From Borborobacter arsenicus (GTDB lineage Bacteria; Pseudomonadota; Alphaproteobacteria; Rhizobiales; Rhizobiaceae): a stretch of DNA of 64,000 bases. Position 1 is the first letter of the stretch. Each line of letters begins with the position of its first letter. The DNA lies in the NCBI RefSeq assembly GCF_003934165.1, contig NZ_RKST01000007.1:186001-250000 (forward strand). Reading direction: 5' to 3'. The translations under genes were made by a program, and so were the position numbers. Positions 1 to 8,641 of this stretch are shown in pieces. The notes below the pieces were generated by a model, which had not been told where the DNA came from, did not search any database, and saw only the letters and a program-made list of their open reading frames with translations.

Positions 1-444
1 GACGCCGCTGCGTTCATAAGCCAATCGACCGGCGATTTGCTCGGGCGACCAACCATGCTTGATACGCTCGATGATCGAGGCGCGAAGTTTCGGATGTCGG
101 ATGAGCTTACGATAACGGCTGCGGCGTTCCTTGGCCCGGCTGTTGGCCGCCCCGCAGAAATAGCCGGTCAAATCCGGCATCTCCCGGTCCTCGAACTTGT
201 TGCGCGCAATCTCGCGGAAAATCGCCGACCGATGACGGCCGAGCTTCTCCGCAATTGTATCGACACTGACGCCGGCCTGGCGCCAGCGCTCGATCTTGCG
301 GCGTTCATCCAAAGTGATTTGGGAGTAGGTGCGGTTCATGTGCGGTTCCCTGCATGCGATAAACCGTTGGTATCGCTGCAAAGTCGCACTTCAAGATAGA
401 ACGCACCCCGCTACATAAACAAGTCGCATAAGATCTCTTATGGA
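1..444 (-). mobile_element. IS30-family element, 5' end with partial transposase
   Basis: The minus strand from 339 to the window edge reads as an open frame of 113 codons beginning MNRTYSQITLDERRKIERW and containing the helix-turn-helix stretch VDTIAEKLGRHRSAIFREI and then WSPEQIAGRL. This is the typical N-terminal DNA-binding half of IS30-family DDE transposases. The catalytic part lies outside the window, so it cannot be judged whether the element is intact. About 105 bases upstream of the start (340-444) belong to the element too, because they recur at 62862-62974 in front of a second IS30 remnant. The shared outer stretch contains AAGTCGCATAAGAT and is probably the terminal repeat. Confidence 0.85.
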
Positions 445-501
445 GCTAAGATATTGATATTAATAAATTAAATTTGTATGATGACAGACATCCCTAGTGG
501 G

Positions 502-917
502 TCACTCTTTCGGAAGCGCGTAGCGGATAATGCGCAGCGTCTCCTCGTCCTCAAGTGTTACTTCGAGGACTTGATTGACAAGATCGCCATCGTGATTGAG
601 CTCGACCAGCGCCTGCTCGAAAGCTCCACCTGCATGTCTAGATCCATGCTTGGCGGGCCGTTGAGGCAGACGAGTCCAGCGTGGATTACGACGTCAGCAT
701 ATTGACCTTTGGCGCCTGGATTATCCTTTGGGCCCCGAAAATCGACGGAGTTTTTGGTGACGAAGGTCCAGTCGCCATCGAGGATGACCGGCTTGAGTTC
801 CCAATCCTTGAGCCCGGCGAGCCCCAGCCATACGACATGATTGGCCTCGCCGTGGCCCTTTTCATGCGCGATTTTTGTGAGCTCCGGACTTAGGCACTCA
901 TCAATCAGGAACTTCGT
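502..917 (-). pseudogene. DUF5615 (PIN-like) toxin, broken
   Basis: Directly after the DUF433 gene the minus strand encodes FLIDECLSPELTKIAHEKG, then a DGDWTFVTKNSVDFRG stretch. This is the layout of PIN-like DUF5615 toxins with acidic residues near the N-terminus. Two lesions are visible. The expected first codon before KFLIDE is ACG (915-917) rather than ATG, and no other good start is in frame. Near 620 the frame shifts by one base: VEL must be followed by FEQALVELNHDGDLVN, read in another frame, to reach the family-like C-terminus and the stop at 502. One T missing in a short T run (minus strand) explains it. It is either an inactivated toxin or a sequencing error at one of the two places. 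Family assignment is from motif memory. Confidence 0.7.
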
Positions 918-1567
918 CCTGCCTTCCTGAGCCGTGGAACACGGCGATCGCTGACGATGACGGAGCCTTCCGGAAGGTCGCCGGTGGCGCGAGGGCGGCC
1001 ACGGAGCGGGTTGGCTTCGGCGTAGATGCTCGCCAGCCTGACCTTCTCAACATCGATGCTGGGGTAAGCCTCCAGGATCCGGTCGATCGGATGATCAGCC
1101 GCGACCGATGCAGCGACATCGTAAACCGGAATGCGCGTGCCCCGGATAACGGGCGCTCCGCCGAGCACATCACTCGAGGACGTTACCATTTCCCGGGAAG
1201 CCTCGAGATCGGACATGCGGTCGCTCGTATTCTTGAGGAACGGCCTGAGATCGATCGTGAGAAACTCATCGCGCACTGTCCAATCCTCGCGCAACAGTGC
1301 AGCCCATGCGAGTCCGCGCGCGCGTGTGAGCTTCGACTCTACAGTCCTGATCGCAAATAGTCGCTCTTCTGAGGTCAGTCGCTTTGCGGTCTCGAAGTAG
1401 AAGCTGATGAACGAGCAGGCGCCGGCCAGAACGTGTCGGCCGTTGTCGACCGATACGAAGGCCTCCGGCAAAATGCGCTCGTCGATGGCGCGATTGACGT
1501 CGCGCAGGCTCACTCGCGAGACTACGGCCGCCTCGGTTGGCTTGAGCATTTCCGCAACTGCGGGCAT
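905..1567 (-). CDS. DUF433-domain antitoxin-like protein
   Basis: The 220-residue product has a C-terminal DUF433 domain (about residues 129-195), recognisable from GGAPVIRGTRIPVYDVAA followed by ILEAYPSIDVEKVRLASIYAEANP. DUF433 is a small helix-turn-helix domain usually found in antitoxins paired with DUF5615/PIN-like toxins. The longer N-terminal part (RVSLRDVNRAIDERILP) looks like an extra DNA-binding region. The toxin partner follows immediately, its coding frame overlapping the end of this gene, but it is broken. This gene is therefore probably an orphan antitoxin or a fossil of a plasmid/island maintenance module. Confidence 0.75.
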   Translation of the reverse strand: MPAVAEMLKPTEAAVVSRVSLRDVNRAIDERILPEAFVSVDNGRHVLAGACSFISFYFETAKRLTSEERLFAIRTVESKLTRARGLAWAALLREDWTVRDEFLTIDLRPFLKNTSDRMSDLEASREMVTSSSDVLGGAPVIRGTRIPVYDVAASVAADHPIDRILEAYPSIDVEKVRLASIYAEANPLRGRPRATGDLPEGSVIVSDRRVPRLRKAGRSS

Positions 1568-1684
1568 GTCACCTGCTCCAAATTAAATCTTCCGACAGAT
1601 CGAAATATATAATAGAGCCCTCGAACTTATAAGGGAGTCTCTTTCAGCATCACGCCGGGAACCGATCTTGGGCAGTCAGGCGTG

Positions 1685-2215
1685 CCGTGAGTGGTTCGGC
1701 ATCCTCCCAGCATAGATGCCCGCGCGCAGATAGCGGATCTCATATCGTGGAGCTCTTCGTCAATTCGGTCTACCAGGCCTTGGGTCGATCGTCGTTGCCG
1801 TCCGACCTCCTGTATTCCCTCGCCTTCAGATGATCCTTCATGTCGAGAGGCGAATTATCGGCGAAGATCCGCACCCTGCTGCGCGCACCTGACCGGAGCA
1901 ACTCGGCAAAGGGCACGATCATCCCCCCCGCCCACCGGTCGTGCTAGAACTTCAAGCAGCGCATGACAATCGTCTGTCGCGCGATGGCCCTCATGGAAGA
2001 GACCGGACTTGTCGATGAGATAGCCGAGCTTGTTGTCCTCGAAGCCAACGGCCGATCGAAACCGATATTGTGCGCGATCACCAGTTCGGCCGACTCGATC
2101 AGCGCATCGAGAGCGTCGATGTCGAGCTCCTGCCCCGCGAGCATTTCATTCACAATGAGCAGCTTCGCCGTTTGCAGTTCACGCTACAACTTCAAAAGCC
2201 GTTTCTCGTCGCGCG
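1685..2215 (-). pseudogene. DnaQ-like 3'-5' exonuclease, decayed
   Basis: Reading the minus strand in several frames gives consecutive pieces of a DNA polymerase III epsilon-like exonuclease: LLIVNEMLAGQELDIDALDA, ESAELVIAHNIGFDRP, KLGYLIDKSGLFHEGH, RATDDCHALLEVL (the catalytic Asp motif), then RIFADNSPLDMKDHLKARG and finally IRYLRAGIYAG. To join them one must change frame several times and pass stop codons, including a TAG where a conserved Trp is expected near 1770. It is clearly a dead gene. The N-terminal DxE part is missing. Confidence 0.7.
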
Positions 2216-2630
2216 CCTTCCAATCGTGTCATTCTACAACATGCATTTTATAGGTTGGCAGACAAGAGGTGCATGTGATAATGTCATCCGGATGATGCAT
2301 GTCGGGGCGTCATCCGGCGTCGGGAAGGTGACAAGATTTCAATTCGCAGGCGTGACGATTGCGCGCATTGAGGAAGGCTTTGAGCCGGCAAATGTCTTTT
2401 TGGGCATCGGCCCCGCGATCTACGGTGCTAGATTTTTCATTCATGGCTGAAGATAACGATGTCGTTTTCTGTATCGTCGTCACATCGACTATGTCGGCTG
2501 GAACGCCCGCGGAATAGCGGGTCGCCTGGCGCCACTTTTCCCGACGCCCGCTGCATATTCGGCCGCGATGAGTTTGCGCATTAGACGACGGGGAAGGCCC
2601 CGAAGTTCTTAGCCAGATGAGGATATTTTG
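2216..2630. other. Intergenic stretch without recognisable gene
   Basis: No coding frame that resembles a real protein was found between the exonuclease relic and the aconitase-type gene. It should hold the promoter of the 2631-5315 operon, but no convincing -35/-10 pair stands out. A GAGGA ribosome-binding site sits about eight bases before the ATG at 2631. Confidence 0.4.
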
Positions 2631-3887
2631 ATGGGGTTCACGATTGCGGAAAAAATCCTGGCTCGTGTTTCGGGCAAGGACAGCGTTCGAGCCGGCGACG
2701 AGGTGATGGCCAAGCCAGATTATGTCATCGCCTATGATTTCCCGGGCTACACCGACGTCTATTTCAGGCAAATGAAAGAGGATTTCGGCATCGAGCGTGT
2801 TGCCGAACCGGATCGTTTTGCCATCTTCATCGATCATATGGTGCCGGCGACCGCGCCCAAGGAAGAGGAGCTGCATATCGGCACGCGCACCTGGTGCGCC
2901 GAGAACAATGTGGCGCTCTATGAGCGCCGGGGCATCGGCCATCAGGTGGCTGCCGAGGTCGGATATGCGGTGCCGGGCGCCTTCGTGGTGCATTTCGACG
3001 GCCATATCAGCCAGTTGGGCACATTCGGAACGCTTGCTATGGGTATCCGCCGCAACCTGCTGGAAGCGTTCGTGCGCGAGCGTATCTCCATCAAGGTGCC
3101 GCAGACGGTTCGTGTCAATTTGACCGGCACGCTTCAGAAGGGCGTGATGGCGCGCGACGTGTTCCACCATCTGGTGCGCACCATGGGCCCGGCCTCCTGC
3201 CGCTTTCAGGTTCTGGAAATCGGCGGCCCCGCCCTGTCGCAGATATCGACCGAAGGCCTGCAGACCATCACCGGCCTTGCCATGTTCACCGGCGCGGTTA
3301 CGGCCATCGTCAATCCCGACAAGGAGCGGCTGGACTATGCGCTGGCGCGGGCCAGGAAGCAGCTCGAGCCGGTCTGCAGCGATCCCGACGCCAGCTATTC
3401 GGCAGTCTACGAGATCGATCTCGACAATCTCGAACCGCTGGTGGTCATTCCGCCGACACCGGCCAATTCGCACAATCTGTCCGAGTTTCTCGGGCTGGAG
3501 ATCCATGCGGGCTATCTGGGCTCCTGCGCGTCGGGGCGCCTTGACGACCTTCGCATTGCCGCCAAAATCCTCGAAGGCAGGCAGGTGAAGCCCGGCTTCC
3601 AGCTGAACATCGTGCCTACCAGCCAGGAGATCATGGCGGCGGCAGGTCGCGAGGGACTGATTTCCACGCTCGTGGAAGCGGGCGCATTCGTGTCCTCGCC
3701 CAGTTGCGACTATTGCTTCGGCCGCATCGCGACAATGACGGCGAAGCAGCGCGCGGTCTCGACCGGCACGCTCAACGTGCGCGGTCGCATGGGAAGCCCG
3801 GATTCGGAGATCTATCTCTGCAACGCGGCGACGGTCGCGGCCTCGGCAATCGAGGGCGCGTTGGCCGATCCCCGCAAATATCTGTGA
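2631..3887 (+). CDS. Aconitase-family hydratase, large subunit (dimethylmaleate hydratase/LeuC-like)
   Basis: A 418-residue protein of the aconitase/isopropylmalate dehydratase superfamily, large subunit. The three cysteines that hold the 4Fe-4S cluster are present: GSC at about residue 299 and SCDYC at about 359/362. FDHMVPA- and GHQVAAEVG-type motifs appear in the N-terminal half. Its length is that of LeuC2/HacA types. The small subunit follows 10 bases later, then a PEP-mutase-family lyase. That trio is the order known for dimethylmaleate hydratase (DmdA, DmdB) and 2,3-dimethylmalate lyase in nicotinate fermentation, so a hydratase of a branched dicarboxylate is a better guess than leucine biosynthesis. 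Exact substrate unknown. ATG 2631 is preferred for its GAGGA Shine-Dalgarno. Confidence 0.85.
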   Translation: MGFTIAEKILARVSGKDSVRAGDEVMAKPDYVIAYDFPGYTDVYFRQMKEDFGIERVAEPDRFAIFIDHMVPATAPKEEELHIGTRTWCAENNVALYERRGIGHQVAAEVGYAVPGAFVVHFDGHISQLGTFGTLAMGIRRNLLEAFVRERISIKVPQTVRVNLTGTLQKGVMARDVFHHLVRTMGPASCRFQVLEIGGPALSQISTEGLQTITGLAMFTGAVTAIVNPDKERLDYALARARKQLEPVCSDPDASYSAVYEIDLDNLEPLVVIPPTPANSHNLSEFLGLEIHAGYLGSCASGRLDDLRIAAKILEGRQVKPGFQLNIVPTSQEIMAAAGREGLISTLVEAGAFVSSPSCDYCFGRIATMTAKQRAVSTGTLNVRGRMGSPDSEIYLCNAATVAASAIEGALADPRKYL

Positions 3888-3897
3888 GGGTGCTGCC

Positions 3898-4410
3898 ATG
3901 AGCCTTCAGAATCTGCACGGTCGCGTCGCCTTCGTCTTCGATGAGATCAATTTCGACGTCGACCAGATCGTCGGCGTCAAGAATATCAAGATCACCGACA
4001 TCGAAGAACTCGCCGCCGCGGCGATGAAGTCCTACGACCCGGAATTCCATGACAAGGTGAAGCCTGGCGACATCATCGTCGGAAACCACAATTTCGGTTA
4101 CGGCCACCCGCATTATCCGCCGATGCGCGCCATGCAGCATCTGGGAATTGCGGGCGTGATCGCCGAATCCTTCTCGCCCGGATACTGGCGCGGCGAAATC
4201 TCCATGGGCTTTCCACAGGTGAGCTGCCCAGGGATTCTGGATCTGGTCAAGCGCTGGGACGAGGTCGAAGTCGACTGGGAAAAGAACGAGGTGCGCAACC
4301 TGACGCGGGGCACGTCCTTGCCCATCGAACCCCTGTCATTCGCCGACCGCGAGATGCTCGATGCCGGTGGCCTGATCGGCTATCTCAAGCGCCCCATGCC
4401 CGTCTCCTGA
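3898..4410 (+). CDS. Aconitase-family hydratase, small (swivel) subunit
   Basis: A 170-residue LeuD-like swivel-domain protein. GNHNFGYGHPHYPPMRAM corresponds to the substrate-binding GxNFGxGSSREHA loop of isopropylmalate isomerase small subunits, but the serine-rich part is replaced by HPHYPP, which hints at a different substrate. It pairs with the large subunit just upstream and is followed 11 bases later by the lyase gene, so the three are surely co-transcribed. By analogy with DmdB it would complete a dimethylmaleate-hydratase-like enzyme. This is inference from context and not from a diagnostic residue. Confidence 0.82.
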   Translation: MSLQNLHGRVAFVFDEINFDVDQIVGVKNIKITDIEELAAAAMKSYDPEFHDKVKPGDIIVGNHNFGYGHPHYPPMRAMQHLGIAGVIAESFSPGYWRGEISMGFPQVSCPGILDLVKRWDEVEVDWEKNEVRNLTRGTSLPIEPLSFADREMLDAGGLIGYLKRPMPVS

Positions 4411-4421
4411 AAGGTCAAATC

Positions 4422-5315
4422 ATGCCCAAGTCGCCAAGCAATGACTACAAGCAACGCGTGCTCAACCAGAAGACCGTATGGGCGGCTGGCGCCTATGACG
4501 CGCTTTCGGCGCTCTATATCCAGAAGGCGGGCTTCGATGCCGTGATGACGAGCGGTTTCGGCGTGTCGGCATCGTTCCTCGGCATGCCGGACGCCGAGCT
4601 TTACACAATGTCGGAGAACCTGGCTGTCGTGCGCAACGTGGCCAATGTGGTGAAGATTCCGCTGATCGCCGATATCGACACAGGCTATGGCAACGCCATC
4701 AATGCCATGCGCACCATCCGCGAATTCGAAGCCGCTGGCTGCTCGGCCGTTATCATGGAAGATCAGGTCTCTCCCAAGCGTTGCCCGATCTGCGTCGGTG
4801 GCGTGGAGACCATCCCGGTCGAGGAGGCGGTCGGCAAGATCTCGGCCGCCGTGGCCGCGCGCACCAATCCCGATCTGGTGATCATTGCGCGCACCGACGC
4901 CGCAACCGAAGAAGAAGCGATCCATCGGGCCAAGGCCTATGTGGCTGCCGGCGCCGATATCATCCAGCCGATCAGCAAATGTTTCCGCTCGATCGAGGGC
5001 CTGCGCGCGCTGCGTGAGGCTTGCGGTGTGCCGCTGTCCTTGCAGATCCTTGGCTGGTTGGAGAAGGACCTGAAGCCCGAAGAGATCGAAAGCGTGGCCG
5101 GCATGGCGACCTTCGCGCTTGTTCCGCTGATGACCGCGGCCAAGGCGATGGAGGAAAACCTGGCCCAGCTGGCGCGAACCAAGACCTCGCGCGACCTGCC
5201 GCGTCCCGTCGCCGCTCACGATCCGTTCGTGGAGTTCATCGGCTTCAAGGAGATCGAGGCAAACCAGCTCAAATATCTTCCGGATGTTCCGTCCAAGAGC
5301 TGGAAGGTGGCCTGA
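4422..5315 (+). CDS. PEP mutase/isocitrate lyase-family lyase (dimethylmalate lyase-like)
   Basis: A 297-residue TIM-barrel protein of the PEP mutase/isocitrate lyase superfamily. Visible motifs are LIADIDTGYGN (metal-binding Asp residues at about 84 and 86) and EDQVSPKRCP with the catalytic Cys at about 121, matching the K-R-C of methylisocitrate and dimethylmalate lyases. Members cleave a C-C bond of a substituted malate to pyruvate or glyoxylate plus an acid. As last gene of the three-gene hydratase-lyase operon it would split the hydrated product, for example 2,3-dimethylmalate into propionate and pyruvate. Oxaloacetate decarboxylase or methylisocitrate lyase activity cannot be excluded. 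Confidence 0.85.
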   Translation: MPKSPSNDYKQRVLNQKTVWAAGAYDALSALYIQKAGFDAVMTSGFGVSASFLGMPDAELYTMSENLAVVRNVANVVKIPLIADIDTGYGNAINAMRTIREFEAAGCSAVIMEDQVSPKRCPICVGGVETIPVEEAVGKISAAVAARTNPDLVIIARTDAATEEEAIHRAKAYVAAGADIIQPISKCFRSIEGLRALREACGVPLSLQILGWLEKDLKPEEIESVAGMATFALVPLMTAAKAMEENLAQLARTKTSRDLPRPVAAHDPFVEFIGFKEIEANQLKYLPDVPSKSWKVA

Positions 5316-5352
5316 CAGAGGCTGCCAGCCAACGAGATCGGGCTTTGTCGCA

Positions 5353-5375
5353 AACCGCACGGCAGCGCTGCGGTT
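5353..5375 (+). terminator. Hairpin after the lyase gene
   Basis: A perfect 7-base stem, AACCGCA/TGCGGTT, around a 9-base loop lies 38 bases past the lyase stop codon. There is no T tract after it, so it is at best a weak or Rho-assisted terminator. Confidence 0.4.
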
Positions 5376-5471
5376 CTGGTCTTGCCGGTGATGGACCGTG
5401 ACGATGCGCCGATCTGCATTGTTTCGATGGCCGGCTTGTACCTCAGATGCAGGATGGGAGTGTGCCTCCAC

Positions 5472-5508
5472 ATATGTTATCTGATGAAACAGCAATTACT
5501 TGTTGACA
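5472..5508 (+). promoter_or_regulatory. Bipartite motif with TTGACA box before the Liv operon
   Basis: ATATGT (5472-5477), 11 bases, then ACAGCAATTACTTGTTGACA (5489-5508). The same arrangement, with identical spacing between ATATGT and ACAG, recurs at 11051-11087 before the FAD oxidase gene. TTGACA is a good -35 box. The rest is a candidate binding site for the IclR regulator encoded at 10170-10988. Confidence 0.5.
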
Positions 5509-5652
5509 TGTATTGTGCGCCCTGCGATTTTCGTCCCTTGCTGGCCATTCGCGCGCAAGGGAGAGGATTGATCTTGCGTCGCGGTGTTGGAGGCCGACAG
5601 CGTCCGTCATGGTTTTCGGGGCTGGTCGACATGGGTTTTTGAGGAGGAACCG

Positions 5653-6804
5653 ATGCAATCATCGAAACTATTCAGGCAGGCATTGGCGATCGGCATTGCG
5701 ACGAGCCTTGGGTTTGCCAATGCTGCCATCGCCGCGCCCGATGCGGGCGAATACCAGCTGGGCATCATCAGCGACGACACCGGACCGATTGCTTCGGCCG
5801 GGATCTCGTATCATGACGGCGCCGATCTGGCGATCAAGGAAATCAACGAGAAGGGCCTGGCGGGCGAGGGCGTGACCTTTACCCTCAGCGTCAAGGACAG
5901 CGCCAGCGATGCCGCGCGGTCCGTCCAGGCGACTACGCAGTTTGCCGCCGACCGCAACATCCTTGCCATCATCTGCTGCGTTCTCAGCCCGAACGCCGCA
6001 GGTGTCAGTCAGTTCGCCATACAGTCCGGCCTGCCCGTCGTCATCTATGGGGCGACGCGCGAGGGTCTGCCTCAAGAACCCTACATTACCTCGGTCGTGG
6101 CGCTGCCCGGTCCGCAGGAGGTTCTGCTGGCCGAGCGCATGGCCGCGGAATTCGCGCCCAAGAAGGTCGCTTATATCAAGCAAAGCGACAGCGACATCCA
6201 GAGCGCCCGCGCAACCAAGGTGCAAAAGGTGATGGAGGCGGTGGGCGTCGAGACCTCAGCCGAGGTCTTCGTTCTTGGCGCCGACACCGATTTCTCGGGG
6301 CCGGCGACACAGGCAATGGTGACCAAGCCCGAGATGATCTTTGTCTGGGCAAACCAGACGGCCGGCATCGGCGTCATCACCGCCCTGCGTCAGCGCGGCT
6401 ATGACGGGCAGATCGTGACCTCCGACATCATCTCTCCGCCTGCCGTGTTCGAAAAGTCCGGCGCCACCGTGGCCAATATTCCTTTCGCCGTGTCGTTCCA
6501 GCCGGGCGTCTCGGATTCCAGCACCGCCCAGGCATTCATCGATGCCTACAAGGCAGATTATGGCAAGCTGCCCGACGTCTATGCCGCGCAAGGCTATACC
6601 GCGATCCACCTGATCGCGCAGGGCATGAAGTCCCTGGATGGCAAGCCGACCCGCAAGGCGCTGGCCGAAGCCATCTGGAACATCACCGAAATCGAGCACA
6701 ACGTCTATGGCGGCCAGCAGATGGAAAACGGTCAGGCGCGCACGCCTGGAACGCTGATCGTCAACTGGACGAAAGAAGGCGAAGTCAAGCGCTGGGAAAA
6801 GTAA
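5653..6804 (+). CDS. ABC transporter substrate-binding protein, branched-chain amino acid type
   Basis: A 383-residue periplasmic binding protein of the LivJ/type-I class. It has a signal peptide (MQSSKLFRQALAIGIATSL... ending in an AIAA-type cleavage site near residue 27) and then the LGIISDDTGPIASAG start of the mature lobe. GVSQFAIQSGLPVV is the expected ligand-cleft region. The ATG at 5653 follows a strong GAGGAGGAAC ribosome-binding site. It heads a five-gene importer operon and sits between a hydratase-lyase operon and an IclR regulator, so the ligand may be the dicarboxylate or its precursor, not an amino acid. Confidence 0.88.
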   Translation: MQSSKLFRQALAIGIATSLGFANAAIAAPDAGEYQLGIISDDTGPIASAGISYHDGADLAIKEINEKGLAGEGVTFTLSVKDSASDAARSVQATTQFAADRNILAIICCVLSPNAAGVSQFAIQSGLPVVIYGATREGLPQEPYITSVVALPGPQEVLLAERMAAEFAPKKVAYIKQSDSDIQSARATKVQKVMEAVGVETSAEVFVLGADTDFSGPATQAMVTKPEMIFVWANQTAGIGVITALRQRGYDGQIVTSDIISPPAVFEKSGATVANIPFAVSFQPGVSDSSTAQAFIDAYKADYGKLPDVYAAQGYTAIHLIAQGMKSLDGKPTRKALAEAIWNITEIEHNVYGGQQMENGQARTPGTLIVNWTKEGEVKRWEK

Positions 6805-6808
6805 GATC

Positions 6809-7696
6809 ATGCAGCTCTTCCTCGAGCAACTGATCAACGGCGTCTCGCTCGGTTCGCTTTATGCACTTTTCGGCATCGGGTTCGGATTGGTCTTTGCGAC
6901 CCTCGGAATCCTGAATACCGCGCATGGTGCCTATGCGAGCTGGGCGGCCATCCTGGGGTATTATGCCGTCGAATGGCTTCAGGTGCCGTTTCCCATGGCC
7001 GTTGTGATCGGCACGGTCGGGGGCGGGCTGATCGCGATCATCGTCGATCAGGTCGGCTTTCAGCCGCTTCGGGGAAGAAAGGGAGGCATGCTCGGGGCAT
7101 TGATCACCAGCATTGCCTTCCTAATCGTTCTGGACAGTCTGGCCGGCACCGCGACCGGCCATCAAAGCTGGGCGTTCCGCCCCGGCCACTATCCCGACGG
7201 GTTGATTGACTTCGGGCCGATCCGAGTGCCCCAGATGCAGGTCATCATTATTGCCGCGATGCTGATCGTTGGCATCGGCATGCACCTGCTGGTCCAGCGC
7301 ACACGGATCGGTGCGGCCATGCGAGCCGTCGGCTGGAACGAAGAAGCCGCGTCTCTTGGCGGGGTCAACGCCCGTGTCGTTATCCTCATCACCGCGTTTC
7401 TGGCCGGGGCCACATCGGGGCTGGCGGGGGTTCTGGGCGGCGCCGCCACAGCCAATATCAGCTATCAGCTGGGCGAGGGGTTGCTGCTCAAGGGGTTCGC
7501 GGCCGTTGTCGTGGGCGGGTTCAACGATGTGCGTGGAACGATCATCGCCGGCGTCCTTCTCGGTGTCACCGAGGTGTTTGTCTCGCAATATCTGTCCTCG
7601 ACCTATCGCGATGGCGTCACCTACGTTCTGCTTCTCGGCTTCCTCTTCCTGCGCCCGCGCGGACTGTTCGGAAGCGGCAGCTTCATCAGGGCCTGA
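6809..7696 (+). CDS. Liv-type ABC permease (LivH family)
   Basis: A 295-residue, very hydrophobic inner-membrane permease. The start (FLEQLINGVSLGSLYALFGIG) and the GGVNARVVILITAFLAGATS region with the EAA-like loop are typical of LivH. It begins 4 bases after the binding-protein gene and is followed 3 bases later by the second permease, so the importer is one transcript. It forms the membrane channel together with the next gene product. Confidence 0.9.
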   Translation: MQLFLEQLINGVSLGSLYALFGIGFGLVFATLGILNTAHGAYASWAAILGYYAVEWLQVPFPMAVVIGTVGGGLIAIIVDQVGFQPLRGRKGGMLGALITSIAFLIVLDSLAGTATGHQSWAFRPGHYPDGLIDFGPIRVPQMQVIIIAAMLIVGIGMHLLVQRTRIGAAMRAVGWNEEAASLGGVNARVVILITAFLAGATSGLAGVLGGAATANISYQLGEGLLLKGFAAVVVGGFNDVRGTIIAGVLLGVTEVFVSQYLSSTYRDGVTYVLLLGFLFLRPRGLFGSGSFIRA

Positions 7697-7699
7697 CGG

Positions 7700-8641
7700 A
7701 TGGAAATGCTTCTGGATTTCTGGGCGGCCTATTCGTCGACCGTGGTTTTCGCCATGGTCAATTCATTCATCGCGCTCAGCATGTATGCCGTACTCTCGGC
7801 GGGCATTCTCAGCTTTACCACCATCGTCTTTGCGGCGATCGGAGGGTTTATGGCGGCGCAGATGATTGCCGGCGCGGGGCTTCCGATTTCGGTCGCGATC
7901 ATGGGCGCCGGATTGGCCGGGCTGGCGGCGTCGGTCCTGTTGGCGCCGCTGTTCCTGCGGCTCGAAACCCATTGGATGGCATTGGCCAGCCTGGCGCTGG
8001 TGCTGATAACGCGGGTCGTGGTCCTGAATGCGCCGGCACTGACGGGAGGCGTCAACGGCATGCTGGTGCCCGTCCGCGTCGGCGTCATGGAGATGGCGAT
8101 CTGGCTGGCGCTGGTGGCGCTGGTATTCTACCGGCTTCATCATTCCTGGTACGGGCTGGCGACGCGCGCGGTGCGCGAAGACCCTTCGGTCGCGGCAACG
8201 ATGGGCATCTCGACCTGGCGCATCCAGTTCATCGCCTTTGCCATCAGCGGCGCCGTGGGCGGCATCGGCGGCGCCGGCATGGCCGTGACGCTCCAGTTCA
8301 TCTCGGCGGATACCTATTTCCTGGGGGCGGCCTTTACCATGATCGCCTCGACGGTTCTGGGCGGGTCCTTCCATTGGTTCGGCCCGATCGTCGGTGCCTT
8401 TATCTTTACTGCCCTTCCGACCCTGATGCAGTCGATCGTGCCGAGCATCCAGGACGTGGCCAAGGGCGTCGTGCTGCTGGTCATCATGATCTACCTGCCG
8501 CGTGGCCTGGTCGACCCGCGGGCGCGCAAACTGCGCAAGGCGGCGCGGGAACGTCAGACCCTGCGCGACCATCATGCCCCGCTTGAACCGTCGCACGACA
8601 CCATCCTGCCGGGCAAAACTTCGAAAGAAGCAAAAGCATGA
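7700..8641 (+). CDS. Liv-type ABC permease (LivM family)
   Basis: A 313-residue multi-span permease of the LivM type. Hydrophobic segments fill residues 10-270, with the conserved GISTWRIQFIAFAISGAVGG loop that contacts the ATPase. A charged C-terminal tail (LRKAARERQTLRDHH) is cytoplasmic. The stop overlaps the start of the LivG-like ATPase gene (ATGA), which indicates translational coupling. Confidence 0.9.
   Translation: MEMLLDFWAAYSSTVVFAMVNSFIALSMYAVLSAGILSFTTIVFAAIGGFMAAQMIAGAGLPISVAIMGAGLAGLAASVLLAPLFLRLETHWMALASLALVLITRVVVLNAPALTGGVNGMLVPVRVGVMEMAIWLALVALVFYRLHHSWYGLATRAVREDPSVAATMGISTWRIQFIAFAISGAVGGIGGAGMAVTLQFISADTYFLGAAFTMIASTVLGGSFHWFGPIVGAFIFTALPTLMQSIVPSIQDVAKGVVLLVIMIYLPRGLVDPRARKLRKAARERQTLRDHHAPLEPSHDTILPGKTSKEAKA

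Noticed and set aside
2310-3899. A 529-codon minus-strand open frame opposite the aconitase-type gene
   Set aside because: It is the mirror of a GC-rich real gene. Its translation is rich in Arg, His and Asp with no family motifs, while the plus strand has all three Fe-S cysteines.
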